Counted from the stretch's first letter, positions 32,686-41,524 are shown. The stretch is 64,000 nucleotides of DNA from Paraburkholderia bannensis NBRC 103871 (GCF_000685015.1 NZ_BAYA01000006.1:248001-312000), one strand, 5' to 3'. The notes: generated from the sequence alone by a model not told the origin. A program made the numbers and translations.

Positions 32686-34296
32686 ATGCAACTCGTGCAA
32701 CACGACGCGCGCTTCGCGAGCGCCGACCAGATCACGCCCGCCGATCTCGCCGCCATCGCGGCCGCAGGCTTCCGCTCGCTCATCTGCAACCGGCCCGACG
32801 GCGAAGGCGGCCCGACGCAGCCGGCATCCGCTGAGATTCGCGCCGCCGCGGAACAACTCGGTCTCCAGTTCGCCTACCTGCCCGTCACGCCCGGCAAGAT
32901 CGGCCCCGACGAGGTCGCGCAGTTCGCGCAACTGCTCGCCGACCTGCCCGCGCCCGTGCTCGCCTACTGCCGCACCGGCAACCGCGCGACCAATCTGTGG
33001 CAGTTCGCGCAGGCGGCCGCCGTGGCCGCGCCCGTTGCCGCATCGGCTCCCCGCACGGTCAGCGACCCGGAACCCTGGGACGTCGTCGTGATCGGCGGCG
33101 GACTGGCAGGCATCAGCGTGACGTCGAGCCTGCTGCGCCGCCGCCGCGACCTGCGCATCGCCATCGTCGAGCCGAACGAGCATCACGACTATCAGCCCGC
33201 CTGGACGCTGGTGGGCGGCGGCGCGTTCGACGTGAAAAAGACGCGCCGTGCGATGGCCAGCGTCATGCCGCAAGGCGCGACGTGGATCCGCGCGGGCGCC
33301 GCGCGCGTCGAGCCTGCGCAGAACCTCGTGCACCTGAGCAACGGCGACACCGTCGCGTACAAGCAGTTGATCGTCGCACCGGGGCTGCGTCTGGCGTGGG
33401 AGCGCATCGCGGGCCTGCAGGAGACGCTCGGCAAGAATGGCGTGACCTCGAACTACCGCTACGACCTCGCGCCCTACACGTGGGAGCTCGTGCAGAAAAT
33501 GCAGAGCGGCACGGCGCTCTTCACGCAGCCGGCCATGCCGATCAAGTGCGCGGGCGCGCCGCAGAAAGCCATGTATCTCGCCTGCGATCACTGGATGAAG
33601 CGCGGCGTGCTGCCGAAGGTGAAGGTCGAATTCGACCTGGCGGGCGCGGTGCTGTTCGGCGTGCCGACGTTCGTGCCGCCGCTCATGGCGTACGTGAAGC
33701 GCTATAACGCGCAGCTCGAATTCAGCTCGAACCTGGTCGCCATCGACGGCCCGGCGCGCAAGGCCACCTTCGAAGTGAAGGACGCCGACGGCAACGTCAC
33801 GCGCGTCGACAAGCGCTTCGACATGATCCACGTCGTGCCGCCGCAGGTCGCGCCCGACTTCATCCGCGAAAGCGATCTCGCCGATGCGGCGGGCTGGTGC
33901 GAAGTCGATCATGCGACGCTCCAGCATCCCCGCTGGCCCAACGTGTTTTCGCTTGGCGACGTGTGTTCCGCGCCCAATGCGAAGACCGGTGCGGCAGCGC
34001 GCAAGCAGGCCGTGATCGTCGCCGAGAACCTGCTGGCCGCGCGTGCGCATGTGGAGATGCGCTATCGCTACGATGGTTATGGTTCGTGCCCGCTCACGGT
34101 CGAGAAAGGCAAGGTCGTGCTCGCCGAGTTCGGCTACGGCGGCAAGCTGCTGCCGACTTTCCCGCTCGACCCGACGCGCCCGCGCCGCCTGATGTGGTTC
34201 CTCAAGGCAAGCGTGCTGCCGCGCTTCTACTGGAGCGGCATGCTCAAGGGCCGCGAATGGTTCACGGGCGCGACGGCCAGCGATACGCAAGGCTAA
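32686..34296 (+). CDS. DUF442 phosphatase-like domain fused to sulfide:quinone oxidoreductase
   Basis: A 536-residue fusion. Residues 1-108 form a DUF442 dual-specificity-phosphatase-like domain with loop CRTGNR (Cys95, Arg100). An Ala-rich linker (108-125) leads to an SQR-type flavoprotein: FAD site GGGLAG (137-142), IVEPNEHHDYQPAWTLVGGG, redox-active Cys candidates in PIKCAGAPQ and LGDVCSAP, and a hydrophobic C-terminal amphipathic tail (RLMWFLKASVLPRFYW) for membrane contact. It should oxidise sulfide to persulfide and pass electrons to quinone. It follows the bigR-like gene by 57 bp. Confidence 0.93.
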   Translation: MQLVQHDARFASADQITPADLAAIAAAGFRSLICNRPDGEGGPTQPASAEIRAAAEQLGLQFAYLPVTPGKIGPDEVAQFAQLLADLPAPVLAYCRTGNRATNLWQFAQAAAVAAPVAASAPRTVSDPEPWDVVVIGGGLAGISVTSSLLRRRRDLRIAIVEPNEHHDYQPAWTLVGGGAFDVKKTRRAMASVMPQGATWIRAGAARVEPAQNLVHLSNGDTVAYKQLIVAPGLRLAWERIAGLQETLGKNGVTSNYRYDLAPYTWELVQKMQSGTALFTQPAMPIKCAGAPQKAMYLACDHWMKRGVLPKVKVEFDLAGAVLFGVPTFVPPLMAYVKRYNAQLEFSSNLVAIDGPARKATFEVKDADGNVTRVDKRFDMIHVVPPQVAPDFIRESDLADAAGWCEVDHATLQHPRWPNVFSLGDVCSAPNAKTGAAARKQAVIVAENLLAARAHVEMRYRYDGYGSCPLTVEKGKVVLAEFGYGGKLLPTFPLDPTRPRRLMWFLKASVLPRFYWSGMLKGREWFTGATASDTQG

Positions 34297-34341
34297 GCCG
34301 CTCGCCGCGCATCCGACATCGATAAAAAGGAGCCCCGCACC

Positions 34342-35178
34342 ATGGATACCGCCCTGCTCGTGAGCGCCGCGCTTGGCTCGGTCGTCGGGCTCATCCTCGC
34401 ACTGACGGGCGCGGGCGGCGCGATTGTCGCGGTGCCGCTGCTGGTGTTCGGCCTCGGCTTGAGCGTGGCGCAGGCCGCGCCCATCGGGTTGTTCGCGGTG
34501 GCGCTCGCGGCGGGCATTGGCGCGCTGCTCGCGCTGCGCGAGGGCAAGGTGCGCTACAAGGCCGCCGCGCTGATGGCGTGCTCGGGCGCGGTGATCTCGC
34601 CTGCCGGGCTGTGGGTCGCGCATCGCGTGCCGGACGCGCCGCTCATGCTGGTGTTCGCGCTGGTGCTCACGCGCGTGGCCTGGCGCATGTTCAACCAGCC
34701 GGCCGCGAGTGCGGCGCACGACCTTCACGGTGGCGCCGAACCTTGTCCTTCCGATCTGCCCTGCCGGCTCAACCTGGAACGCGGCAAGCTCGACTGGACT
34801 GCACCCTGTGCGCGGGCGCTCGCGCTTTCGGGGGCGATGGCGGGCTTTCTTTCGGGCCTGCTCGGCGTGGGCGGCGGATTTGTGATCGTGCCGGCGCTCA
34901 AGCGCGCCTCCGATATTCCGATGCAAGGCATTGTCGCGACTTCGCTTGCCGTGATCGCGCTGGTGTCGATTTCAGGCGTGGCGGCCTCCGCTGCCAGCGG
35001 GCACATGCTCTGGGTCAACGCGCTGCCGTTCGCGGCGGGCGCGCTCGCCGGGATGCTCGTGGGCCGCAGCTTCGCGCGTCATGTGAGCGGCGCGCGCTTG
35101 CAGCAGTCGTTCGCGGTGTTCGCCGGCTGCGTGGCAATCGGCATGGCGGTGAAGGCCGTTCATGCGCTGGTGGCCTGA
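34342..35178 (+). CDS. TauE/SafE-family membrane transporter
   Basis: A 278-residue protein with about eight helices and the duplicated TauE/SafE motif (LALTGAGGAIVAVPLLVFGLG near residue 20, SGLLGVGGGFVIVPAL near 172). AAAAAGGAG precedes the ATG. As the last gene of the BigR operon it likely exports sulfite or another sulfur oxyanion made by the dioxygenase, by analogy with other BigR operons. Confidence 0.9.
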   Translation: MDTALLVSAALGSVVGLILALTGAGGAIVAVPLLVFGLGLSVAQAAPIGLFAVALAAGIGALLALREGKVRYKAAALMACSGAVISPAGLWVAHRVPDAPLMLVFALVLTRVAWRMFNQPAASAAHDLHGGAEPCPSDLPCRLNLERGKLDWTAPCARALALSGAMAGFLSGLLGVGGGFVIVPALKRASDIPMQGIVATSLAVIALVSISGVAASAASGHMLWVNALPFAAGALAGMLVGRSFARHVSGARLQQSFAVFAGCVAIGMAVKAVHALVA

Positions 35179-35186
35179 CGCCGGCT

Positions 35187-35252
35187 CAGCCCTCGAATTC
35201 AGTCCTCGAACTCATCTCTCGAATTCAGCCCCCGGACTCAGCCCTCGAAATC
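35187..35252 (-). repeat. 13-bp tandem repeat (five units) carrying the stop codon of the minus-strand gene
   Basis: Plus-strand units: CAGCCCTCGAATT (35187), CAGTCCTCGAACT (35200), CATCTCTCGAATT (35213), CAGCCCCCGGACT (35226) and CAGCCCTCGAAATC (35239, 14 bp). On the minus strand every unit ends in TGA. The 35239 unit encodes the last residues Asp-Phe-Glu-Gly of the gene at 35238-35618. Because 13 is not a multiple of three, the downstream TGAs fall in all three frames. Confidence 0.88.
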
Positions 35253-35618
35253 CAGCCCGCCGATCAGGATTTCCGGCTCGCCCTGCGTGCGCGTCGAGAA
35301 GTCCACCGGACGCGCCGTCTGCCACGCCGCCATCTTGCGCACCGTCGCTTCCAGGTAATGCGCGAAACGCGCCTCGCCGCCGGGTTCCATCAGGCGCTCG
35401 ATCTCGTCGACGTCCCAGGTCAGCGACACGTTCAACGCGTACGCATAGGCGTGGCGCGCCTCACCAGGCTCGCCGCGCAGGCGCACGCGCGTGGGGCGGC
35501 CATGACCTTCATTGGGCACGACATCGACTTGCACCGTCGGCCCGAAATGCTTCGCCAGCTTCGCGGCAATGCGCGGCGCAAAAGCGTCTTCGAATCGATG
35601 AACGGCTTCGTTGCTCAT
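35238..35618 (-). CDS. Conserved hypothetical protein
   Basis: A 126-residue soluble protein that I recognise only as a Burkholderiaceae-type hypothetical. It has an amphipathic N-terminus (AVHRFEDAFAPRIAAKLAKHF), a basic middle (GRPTRVRLRGEP) and a C-terminal helix (RFAHYLEATVRKMAAW). No signal peptide or catalytic motif. The ATG at 35618 with GGAGACACC upstream is preferred to the 84-bp-longer frame. The C-terminus is the first unit of a stop-containing tandem repeat. Confidence 0.8.
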   Translation of the reverse strand: MSNEAVHRFEDAFAPRIAAKLAKHFGPTVQVDVVPNEGHGRPTRVRLRGEPGEARHAYAYALNVSLTWDVDEIERLMEPGGEARFAHYLEATVRKMAAWQTARPVDFSTRTQGEPEILIGGLDFEG

Positions 35619-35720
35619 GCGCGGGTGTCTCCAGTTCTCGTGCCTTGATTGCTTTAATTGCTCTGCCTGCTTCCGGCACATCGTCGCATACGCCTGCGCC
35701 ATCGCGCCAGCCCGGACGCG

Positions 35721-36614
35721 TCAGTCGGCAACGCGCGCCGCCCGCGCCGCCGCCAGCGTGCCGCGCAAGCCTTCGAACGAATAAAGCGCGAGCGCGACCC
35801 AGATCGCGCCATAACCGATCGCGCGCACCGACCCGAACGGCTCGCTGTAGATCAGCACGCCCGTGAGCAGTTGCAGCGTGGGCGTGACGTACTGGATCAG
35901 CCCGAGCATCGACAGGGGGATGCGCCGCGCGGCCGCCGCGAACAGCAGCAGCGGCACCGCGGTGATCGGCCCGGCGGCGGCCAGCAGCAGTTGCAGGCCG
36001 AGCGACGCATGCGCAAAGTGACTCGCGCCCGTCAGCCCGATGATCGTCAGATACACGAGCGCCACCGGAAACAGCAGCACCGTTTCGAGCGTCAGCCCTT
36101 CGAGCGCGCCGAGCTGCGCGGTCTTGCGCAGCAGCCCATAGCCGCCGAAGGTCGCCGCGAGCGCGAGGCTGATCCACGGCGGCGTACCGTTCTGCCAGGT
36201 CAGCCAGATCACGCCCAGCGTCGCGATCGCCACCGCGCACCATTGCAGCGGCCGCATGCGTTCGCGCAGGAACGCATAGCCGAACACGACATTGATGAGC
36301 GGATTGATGAAGTAACCGAGACTCGCTTCGACGATGTGCCCGGCGTTCACGGCCCAGATATAGATGCCCCAGTTGGCCGACAGCAGCACGGCGCTCGCGG
36401 CGAAGCGCGCGACGAGACGCCGGTCGCGCAGCGCGGGCCGCAGCCAGCTCCAGTGATGCCGCACGACCAGCACGCCCAGGATGAACACGAGCGACCAGGC
36501 CATGCGATGCGCGAGCATTTCGAGCGCGGGGATCTGGTGCAGCGTCTTGAAGTAGACCGGAAAGAGGCCCCACATGACGAAGGCGGACAGGGCGTAGGCG
36601 ATGCCGGAATTCAT
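35721..36614 (-). CDS. rarD: RarD-type EamA transporter
   Basis: A 297-residue, ten-helix protein of the drug/metabolite transporter superfamily. MNSGIAYALSAFVMWGLFPVYFK is the typical RarD opening, with MLAHRMAWSL, EASLGYFINPLINVV and LGLIQYVTPTLQLL following. Members are annotated as chloramphenicol-sensitivity proteins, but the substrate is unproven. The start at 36614 fits the family; a longer frame from 36683 adds an unrelated leader. Confidence 0.92.
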   Translation of the reverse strand: MNSGIAYALSAFVMWGLFPVYFKTLHQIPALEMLAHRMAWSLVFILGVLVVRHHWSWLRPALRDRRLVARFAASAVLLSANWGIYIWAVNAGHIVEASLGYFINPLINVVFGYAFLRERMRPLQWCAVAIATLGVIWLTWQNGTPPWISLALAATFGGYGLLRKTAQLGALEGLTLETVLLFPVALVYLTIIGLTGASHFAHASLGLQLLLAAAGPITAVPLLLFAAAARRIPLSMLGLIQYVTPTLQLLTGVLIYSEPFGSVRAIGYGAIWVALALYSFEGLRGTLAAARAARVAD

Positions 36615-36937
36615 AGGCGTTCGGGTTGGATTGACGCATCTCGCGGCAGCGGTCTGAGCCTTCACGACCGCCGGGGGAATCAAACCGTACCAGAAAATTT
36701 CAGGAAGATTTCATCGATCCCCTGCGCCAGGCCGCCGGTTTTGCGACAATAGCGGACTTTCGCCGCCAGACTTTGCCGCTGTCCAGCCTGACGCGCGCCT
36801 GACCGAATCGACTGTGAATCGACTGATCGACGGTCATGGGCCCGTGTCGCGACGCCGCGTCATCCGCGAGGCATGTAGCTAGACCCGCATTCTTTTCCCG
36901 TGAGACGCGCGCCCCGCGCGCGATCCGCGCCGCCGCG
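36615..36937. other. Divergent intergenic region, rarD / TauE-SafE
   Basis: 323 bp that should hold promoters for both genes. An AT-richer patch lies at 36690-36715. I see no consensus promoter, operator or small gene. The in-frame extension of the plus-strand gene back to 36836 lacks a ribosome site. Confidence 0.4.
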
Positions 36938-37726
36938 ATGTCCCTACCTCATATCGAACCGCTGTATTCGCTGTCCGGCCTCGCGGTCGGTTTCCTGGTC
37001 GGCTTGACTGGCGTTGGCGGCGGCTCGCTGATGACGCCGATCCTCGTGCTGCTCTTCAACGTCCACCCCGCCACGGCGGTCGGCACCGACCTGCTCTACG
37101 CCGCCGCGACCAAATCGGCGGGCACGCTGGTGCATGGGCTCAAGGGTTCGGTGGACTGGCGCGTGACGCTACGGCTTGCGGCCGGCAGCGTGCCGGCGGC
37201 CACGATCACGCTGATCCTGCTGCACCGCTACGGCATGGACACGCCGCGCGCCGGGCACCTGATCCAGGCGGTGCTGGGCGCGGCGCTGCTGATTACCGCG
37301 GTCGCGCTGCTGTTTCGCCCGCAACTGGCGGCCTTCGCGGCGCGCCATCGGCATGGGCCGAGCGAGAAACGCACGCTGCTCTTCACGATCCTGACGGGTG
37401 CGATCCTGGGCGCGCTGGTGTCGCTGACCTCGGTGGGCGCGGGTGCGATCGGCGTGACGGTGCTGTTGCTGCTGTATCCGGCGCTGCCGACGGTGCGCAT
37501 TGTCGGTTCCGATGTCGCTCACGCGGTGCCGCTCACGCTGCTTGCGGGCGCGGGGCACTGGCTGCTCGGCTCGATCGACTGGTCGATGCTGCTGTCGCTG
37601 CTGTGCGGCTCGCTGCCCGGCATCGCCATCGGCAGCATGCTTTCCTCGCGCGCGCCTGAAAAGCTGCTGCGCATGCTGCTGGCCGCCACGCTCACGCTCG
37701 TGGGCATGCGTCTCGTGCTGGCTTGA
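36938..37726 (+). CDS. TauE/SafE-family membrane transporter (second copy)
   Basis: A 262-residue, eight-helix protein with LTGVGGGSLMTPILVLLFNVHP at the first repeat and SLTSVGAGAIGVTVLLLLYPALP at the second. Such proteins are putative anion or sulfite/sulfonate exporters. It is not in the BigR operon and differs clearly from the copy at 34342. Short 11-bp repeats (AATGCGCCTGA) containing TGA follow the stop, reminiscent of the stop-codon repeats elsewhere in the window. Confidence 0.9.
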   Translation: MSLPHIEPLYSLSGLAVGFLVGLTGVGGGSLMTPILVLLFNVHPATAVGTDLLYAAATKSAGTLVHGLKGSVDWRVTLRLAAGSVPAATITLILLHRYGMDTPRAGHLIQAVLGAALLITAVALLFRPQLAAFAARHRHGPSEKRTLLFTILTGAILGALVSLTSVGAGAIGVTVLLLLYPALPTVRIVGSDVAHAVPLTLLAGAGHWLLGSIDWSMLLSLLCGSLPGIAIGSMLSSRAPEKLLRMLLAATLTLVGMRLVLA

Positions 37727-37777
37727 ACTGGGCCCGAAATGCGCCTGAAATGCGCCTGATCGCCCGGATCAGCGCAT

Positions 37778-37815
37778 AAAAACACTCCGCGCGGCCGTCG
37801 CGCCGCGCGTGTTTC
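37778..37815. terminator. Bidirectional hairpin terminator
   Basis: AAAAACACTCCGCGCGGC-CGT-CGCGCCGCGCGTGTTT: long GC stem with flanking A and T tracts between the convergent TauE/SafE gene and the small minus-strand gene. Confidence 0.78.
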
Positions 37816-37839
37816 CCCGTTTTATCGACGACCTTCGGC

Positions 37840-38100
37840 TCAGGCGTGCGGCGCCCGGCTGAAGAAGCGGCCGTTCAGGTCGGTCTCGAACTGGCGCAGC
37901 CACTGCCCGCGCGCGTCGATGCGGTAGGCCTGGGCCCACGCGCCGCGCCGCACGATCAGCAAGTCGCCATGCTCGGGATCGTCGGGATCGGTTTCGCCGC
38001 TCACGTCGAAGTGGATCGGAGCGAAGCCGTGCCGCGCGCAGGCCAGCTCGAACGCCGCGCGATCGACGAGCGGCAAATCGGTGTAGGTGTGAATGGTCAT
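37840..38100 (-). CDS. Small conserved hypothetical protein
   Basis: An 86-residue acidic soluble protein (MTIHTYTDLPLVDRAAFELA, then SGETDPDDPEHGDLLIVRRG, ending in RFFSRAPHA). I recognise no family. The ATG at 38100 is chosen; a longer frame from 38154 adds 18 Cys/Ser-rich residues. No strong ribosome site was found for either start, so the start is uncertain. Confidence 0.65.
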   Translation of the reverse strand: MTIHTYTDLPLVDRAAFELACARHGFAPIHFDVSGETDPDDPEHGDLLIVRRGAWAQAYRIDARGQWLRQFETDLNGRFFSRAPHA

Positions 38101-38229
38101 GACAGTGTCCGGCAAGGAGCCACAAGAGGACTCGTGGGGTCTGCATGAGTGCAAGATATACCCCCAAACACGCGAAAGCTGTGTGTCAGTTCACATTTAT
38201 CGCGCGCATCCGCCATTCCCCGCGTAAAT

Positions 38230-38269
38230 AGTCCGAAAAAAGCGAGTCCGAAAAAACGAGTCCAAAAAA
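38230..38269. repeat. Short tandem repeat AGTCCGAAAAAA-(A)CG
   Basis: Three imperfect 14-15-bp copies (38230, 38245, 38259) of AGTCCGAAAAA-type sequence sit directly against the terminator of the BON gene. On the minus strand they read as repeated T-tracts following the hairpin. Confidence 0.7.
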
Positions 38270-38300
38270 AACGGGCCCCGGCGATGCGCCGGAGCCCGTT
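38264..38300 (-). terminator. Intrinsic terminator of the BON-domain gene
   Basis: On the minus strand: ACGGGCTCCGGCG-CAT-CGCCGGGGCCCGT followed by at least seven T. The 13-bp near-perfect GC stem and U-tract lie 40 bp after the stop of the BON gene. Confidence 0.92.
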
Positions 38301-38339
38301 CTTGCGGTGCCTGGCTGGTTCGAGACCAGCCTGAAGCAA

Positions 38340-38690
38340 TTACTGCTGCATGACCGACAGCTTGTTCGTCACCGACTTCACGCCTGCCACGCCTTGCGCG
38401 ACCTGGCCTGCCTGGTCGATCTGACCCTGCGTCGGAACCGAGCCCGTCAGCGTGACGGCGCCCGAGCGCGAGCGCACAGTGATGTTCGACACGTCGAGGC
38501 CTTGTGCCTTCGACAGCGCCTTGCGAACCGTGTAGCCGAGCTTGCGGTCGACCTTCTTGGCCGACGGGGCCGGAGCCGCCGACGTCATGGCGGCCGCGCC
38601 GCTCGCCGAGGTGTCCTGGGCATACACGCTGCATGCGACCGTCACGCAGGCCACAGCGGCCAGAGTCTTCAGAATAGCGACCGATTTCAT
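38340..38690 (-). CDS. Periplasmic BON-domain protein
   Basis: A 116-residue secreted protein with a signal peptide (core ILKTLAAVACVTVACSVYA), a Ser/Ala-rich linker (26-45) and one BON domain (about 50-115: LGYTVRKALSKAQGLDVSNITVRSR, then VAGVKSVTNKL). BON proteins such as OsmY bind membranes and are often stress-induced. AAGGAGAAAAT precedes the ATG, and a strong terminator ends the unit. Confidence 0.92.
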   Translation of the reverse strand: MKSVAILKTLAAVACVTVACSVYAQDTSASGAAAMTSAAPAPSAKKVDRKLGYTVRKALSKAQGLDVSNITVRSRSGAVTLTGSVPTQGQIDQAGQVAQGVAGVKSVTNKLSVMQQ

Positions 38691-39250
38691 ATTTTCTCCT
38701 TGTTACTATCGCGTTGTTGCTTCACACGTTGCTTCGCTCATGGCCCAAGCCACGTGGCGAAAATGGACCGCCTCTTGCTGGAGCCGGACGCGGTGCTGCG
38801 GCCCGCCCAGTCTGACGGCTTCGGTACGACACCCACGGGCAGGCATGCGAGCGCGTACGCGCGTCGAGACACTGCCATGGTCAGGACACGCTGCTGCGAG
38901 AGGCAAGGATTCGGTTGTGCGAAGCGACACGCCGGCGCCGCTGGCACACATAGCGACACTTTCACCGGTTGCCGTGAAGCTTCTTCGAGCTGCTTGAACA
39001 GCTTCTGGATAGTAACGGTCTAGTCACGGTCGATTTGCTCGACTCCGGCCGCCGCGCGCCTGAGCGCGCCGCAGCGACCCACAATTTAGCCTGGGCGGGG
39101 CCCGAGCGCAAAGTTTTTAGCGGCCGGCGCGGCGTGCGCGCCACGCCTCGCTTCATGGCGCTAGAGCCGCCATTCTCATGTAACATCGGCGGGCAGCGGG
39201 CAAACCGAGGCGCCGCACGACCCGAACCTCCCGAGGCCCACCACTCCCCG
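38691..39250. other. Divergent intergenic region, BON gene / TAXI gene
   Basis: 560 bp without a gene I can support. Two overlapping minus-strand frames (38706-38951, 38738-38965) have no ribosome site, family or hydrophobic pattern. The plus-strand gene frame extends back to 39035, but the extra residues are Arg/Ala-rich and unlike the family. The BON promoter should lie just above 38700. Confidence 0.45.
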
Positions 39251-40693
39251 ATGAAGTCCCCCTCCGGCCGCAAACCTCCTGTACGTCTCGTCGCGCGCTT
39301 CGTGGCGATTTCGTGGCGCGACCTGGCTGTCTCGTTCGGCCCCATCCTGCTGGTGAGCGTGGCGGCCATCTGGCTCGCCGTGCGGCTGATCCAGCCCGCG
39401 CCGCCCAGCACCCTGACGATGAGCGCGGGCCCCAAGGGCAGCACCTTCTGGAACGCCGCGCAGAAGTACAAGACGATCCTCGCGCGCAACAACATCACGC
39501 TCGACGTGCTCGAATCGGAAGGCTCGGCGCAAAATCTCGCGCGCCTGTCAGACCCGGCCTCGCATGTCGATGTCGCGTTCGTGCAGGACGGTCTCGCGAC
39601 CAACAAGGTGCCGCAGGGACTGGTCTCGCTGGGCAGCGTGGCCTATGTGCCGCTCGCGGTCTTCTATCACGGGCCGCCGGTCACGCGCCTGTCGCAATTC
39701 GAGGGCGAGCGCCTCGCCATCGGCGCGGAAGGCAGCGGCACGCGCGAACTCGCGCTCGCGCTGCTCAAGGCCAACGGCATCGAACCGGGCGGCAAGACGC
39801 AACTGCTGCCGATGTCCGGCGACGACGCCGCGCACGCGCTGGTGGAGGGCAAGATCGACGTGGCGTTCCTGGCGGGAGACTCCGCCCAGCCGCCGGTCAT
39901 GGGCCGCCTCATGCGCATGCCGGGCGTGCGCTTTTTCGACTTCGCCCAGGCCGACGCCTACGCGCGCCGCTTCCCGTATCTCACGGCCATCACGATCCCG
40001 ATGGGCGCGTTCGACTTCGGGCGCAACCTGCCCGCCGCGCCGCTGCACTTCATCGCGCCAACCGCTGAACTGGTCGCGCGCGACTCGCTGCATCCCGCGC
40101 TCTCCGACCTGCTCGTCGAAGCGGCCAAGGAGGTGCATGGCCGCTCGACGCTGCTGCAGCGCGCGGGCGAATTTCCGGCGCCGCGCGCGCAGGATTTCCC
40201 GATCAGCGACGATGCCGCGCGCTACTACAAGTCGGGCAAGAGTTTCCTGTATCGCCTGCTGCCGTTCTGGCTCGCGAGCCTCGCCGACCGGCTGCTGGTC
40301 GTGCTGGTGCCGGTCATCGTGGTGCTGATTCCGGGGCTGCGTCTCGTGCCTGGCCTCTACGCCTGGCGGGTAAAATCGCGGATCTATCGCTGGTATGGCT
40401 CGCTGATTGCGCTGGAGCGCGCCGCGCTCGCCGACAACTCGCCCGACGAGCGCCGCTCGCTCATGCGCCAGCTCGACAAGATCGAGGAGTCGGTGAACGG
40501 CATGAAGATGCCGCTGGCGTATGCGGGGCAGTTTTACGTGCTGCGCGAACATATCGGCTTCGTGCGCGAGCGGCTGCTGGCCGTGCGCGAAAAGCTCGAA
40601 GCCAGAAGTGAGGACAGCGGCGAAAGCGGCGATGAAAACAGCGGCAAGGATGGGACAAACCCGGACGCCAGCGAACCGGCGATCCGCACGTAA
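39251..40693 (+). CDS. Membrane-anchored TAXI-type solute-binding protein
   Basis: The 480 residues carry an N-terminal membrane helix (about 29-46), a TAXI-type solute receptor domain (about 52-330: MSAGPKGSTFWNAAQKYK, VDVAFVQDGLA, IGAEGSGTRELALALL, VEGKIDVAFLAGD), a second helix (about 346-366) and a cytoplasmic helical tail (370-450) with acidic C-terminus. TAXI receptors normally are free periplasmic proteins feeding a fused TRAP permease; no TRAP genes are near. It may sense a ligand in the periplasm and signal inward. The ATG at 39251 was chosen to open just before the helix. Confidence 0.85.
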   Translation: MKSPSGRKPPVRLVARFVAISWRDLAVSFGPILLVSVAAIWLAVRLIQPAPPSTLTMSAGPKGSTFWNAAQKYKTILARNNITLDVLESEGSAQNLARLSDPASHVDVAFVQDGLATNKVPQGLVSLGSVAYVPLAVFYHGPPVTRLSQFEGERLAIGAEGSGTRELALALLKANGIEPGGKTQLLPMSGDDAAHALVEGKIDVAFLAGDSAQPPVMGRLMRMPGVRFFDFAQADAYARRFPYLTAITIPMGAFDFGRNLPAAPLHFIAPTAELVARDSLHPALSDLLVEAAKEVHGRSTLLQRAGEFPAPRAQDFPISDDAARYYKSGKSFLYRLLPFWLASLADRLLVVLVPVIVVLIPGLRLVPGLYAWRVKSRIYRWYGSLIALERAALADNSPDERRSLMRQLDKIEESVNGMKMPLAYAGQFYVLREHIGFVRERLLAVREKLEARSEDSGESGDENSGKDGTNPDASEPAIRT

Positions 40694-40870
40694 GCAGGAC
40701 AAGTGCGGCAGGTCATGATCGGCCGCACAAACGCAGCAGGACAAATGTTTCGAACCGTCACGTGCGGAAAGTCCCGAGGCAAAAAAGCAGCACGCGCAAA
40801 CGAATACAGTCAATACTCGAACGACGGGCCGCCGGTGCGGCCCGCATGAGGCTCATCTCGGAGGAACAGC

Positions 40871-41524
40871 ATGATCAGCGGCATCGACGCCAACCAGCCG
40901 GCCTGGTTCTACGACTTCGTGTCGCCGTTCTCGTATCTGCTGCTGGAGCAGTACGACAAGTGGCCAGGGTTCGACTTCGTGCCGACGCCGGTGCTGCTCA
41001 GCGACCTCTATCGCCATTGGGGCACGCCCTATGGCGGCGCGATTCCCGCCAAGCGCATCTTCACCTACCGCCACGCCCTCTTTCGCGCGGAACAGCTCGG
41101 CATTCCGCTGAAGATGCCGCCCGCGCATCCGTTCGACTCGGTCAAGCCGATGCTGCTGGCGATTGCGGCGGGCGGCGAGTTCGCCTGCGTGCGCGAGATT
41201 TTCCGCTTCATCTGGCGCGAAGGCCGCGACCCGTCGAGCGAGGAAGGCTTCGAGCAGCTGTGCGAGCGCGTGGGCATTGCGCACGGCGAAGCGCTGATCG
41301 AAGAAGAAGCGGTGCGCGCGCAACTGCGCCGCTACACCAACGACGCGATTTCGATGGGCGTGTTCGGCGTGCCGACTTTCTGGATGAACAAGCAGCTGTT
41401 CTGGGGCGAAGACGCGCTGCCGATGGTGCTCTATTGCGCCCGCACGCCCAACTGGCTCGACTCGCGCGAGGTCAAGCGCATCAGCACGCTGCCTTCGGGT
41501 TTGGCCAGCCCGGAAGCTGCCTGA
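40871..41524 (+). CDS. 2-Hydroxychromene-2-carboxylate isomerase-like DsbA-fold protein
   Basis: A 217-residue thioredoxin-fold protein of the kappa-GST/HCCA isomerase family, which uses glutathione to isomerise aromatic degradation intermediates. WFYDFVSPFSYLLLEQ with the active-site Ser and cis-Pro motif GVFGVPTFWM are visible, with helical insertion between (60-165). GAGGAACAGC precedes the ATG. A LysR regulator of the aromatic-responsive type lies 260 bp downstream in the same direction. The true substrate is unknown; many family members are not in naphthalene pathways. Confidence 0.9.
   Translation: MISGIDANQPAWFYDFVSPFSYLLLEQYDKWPGFDFVPTPVLLSDLYRHWGTPYGGAIPAKRIFTYRHALFRAEQLGIPLKMPPAHPFDSVKPMLLAIAAGGEFACVREIFRFIWREGRDPSSEEGFEQLCERVGIAHGEALIEEEAVRAQLRRYTNDAISMGVFGVPTFWMNKQLFWGEDALPMVLYCARTPNWLDSREVKRISTLPSGLASPEAA

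Noticed and set aside
38706..38965. Two short minus-strand frames upstream of the BON gene
   Set aside because: Overlapping frames with no start signal, hydrophobic pattern or family.
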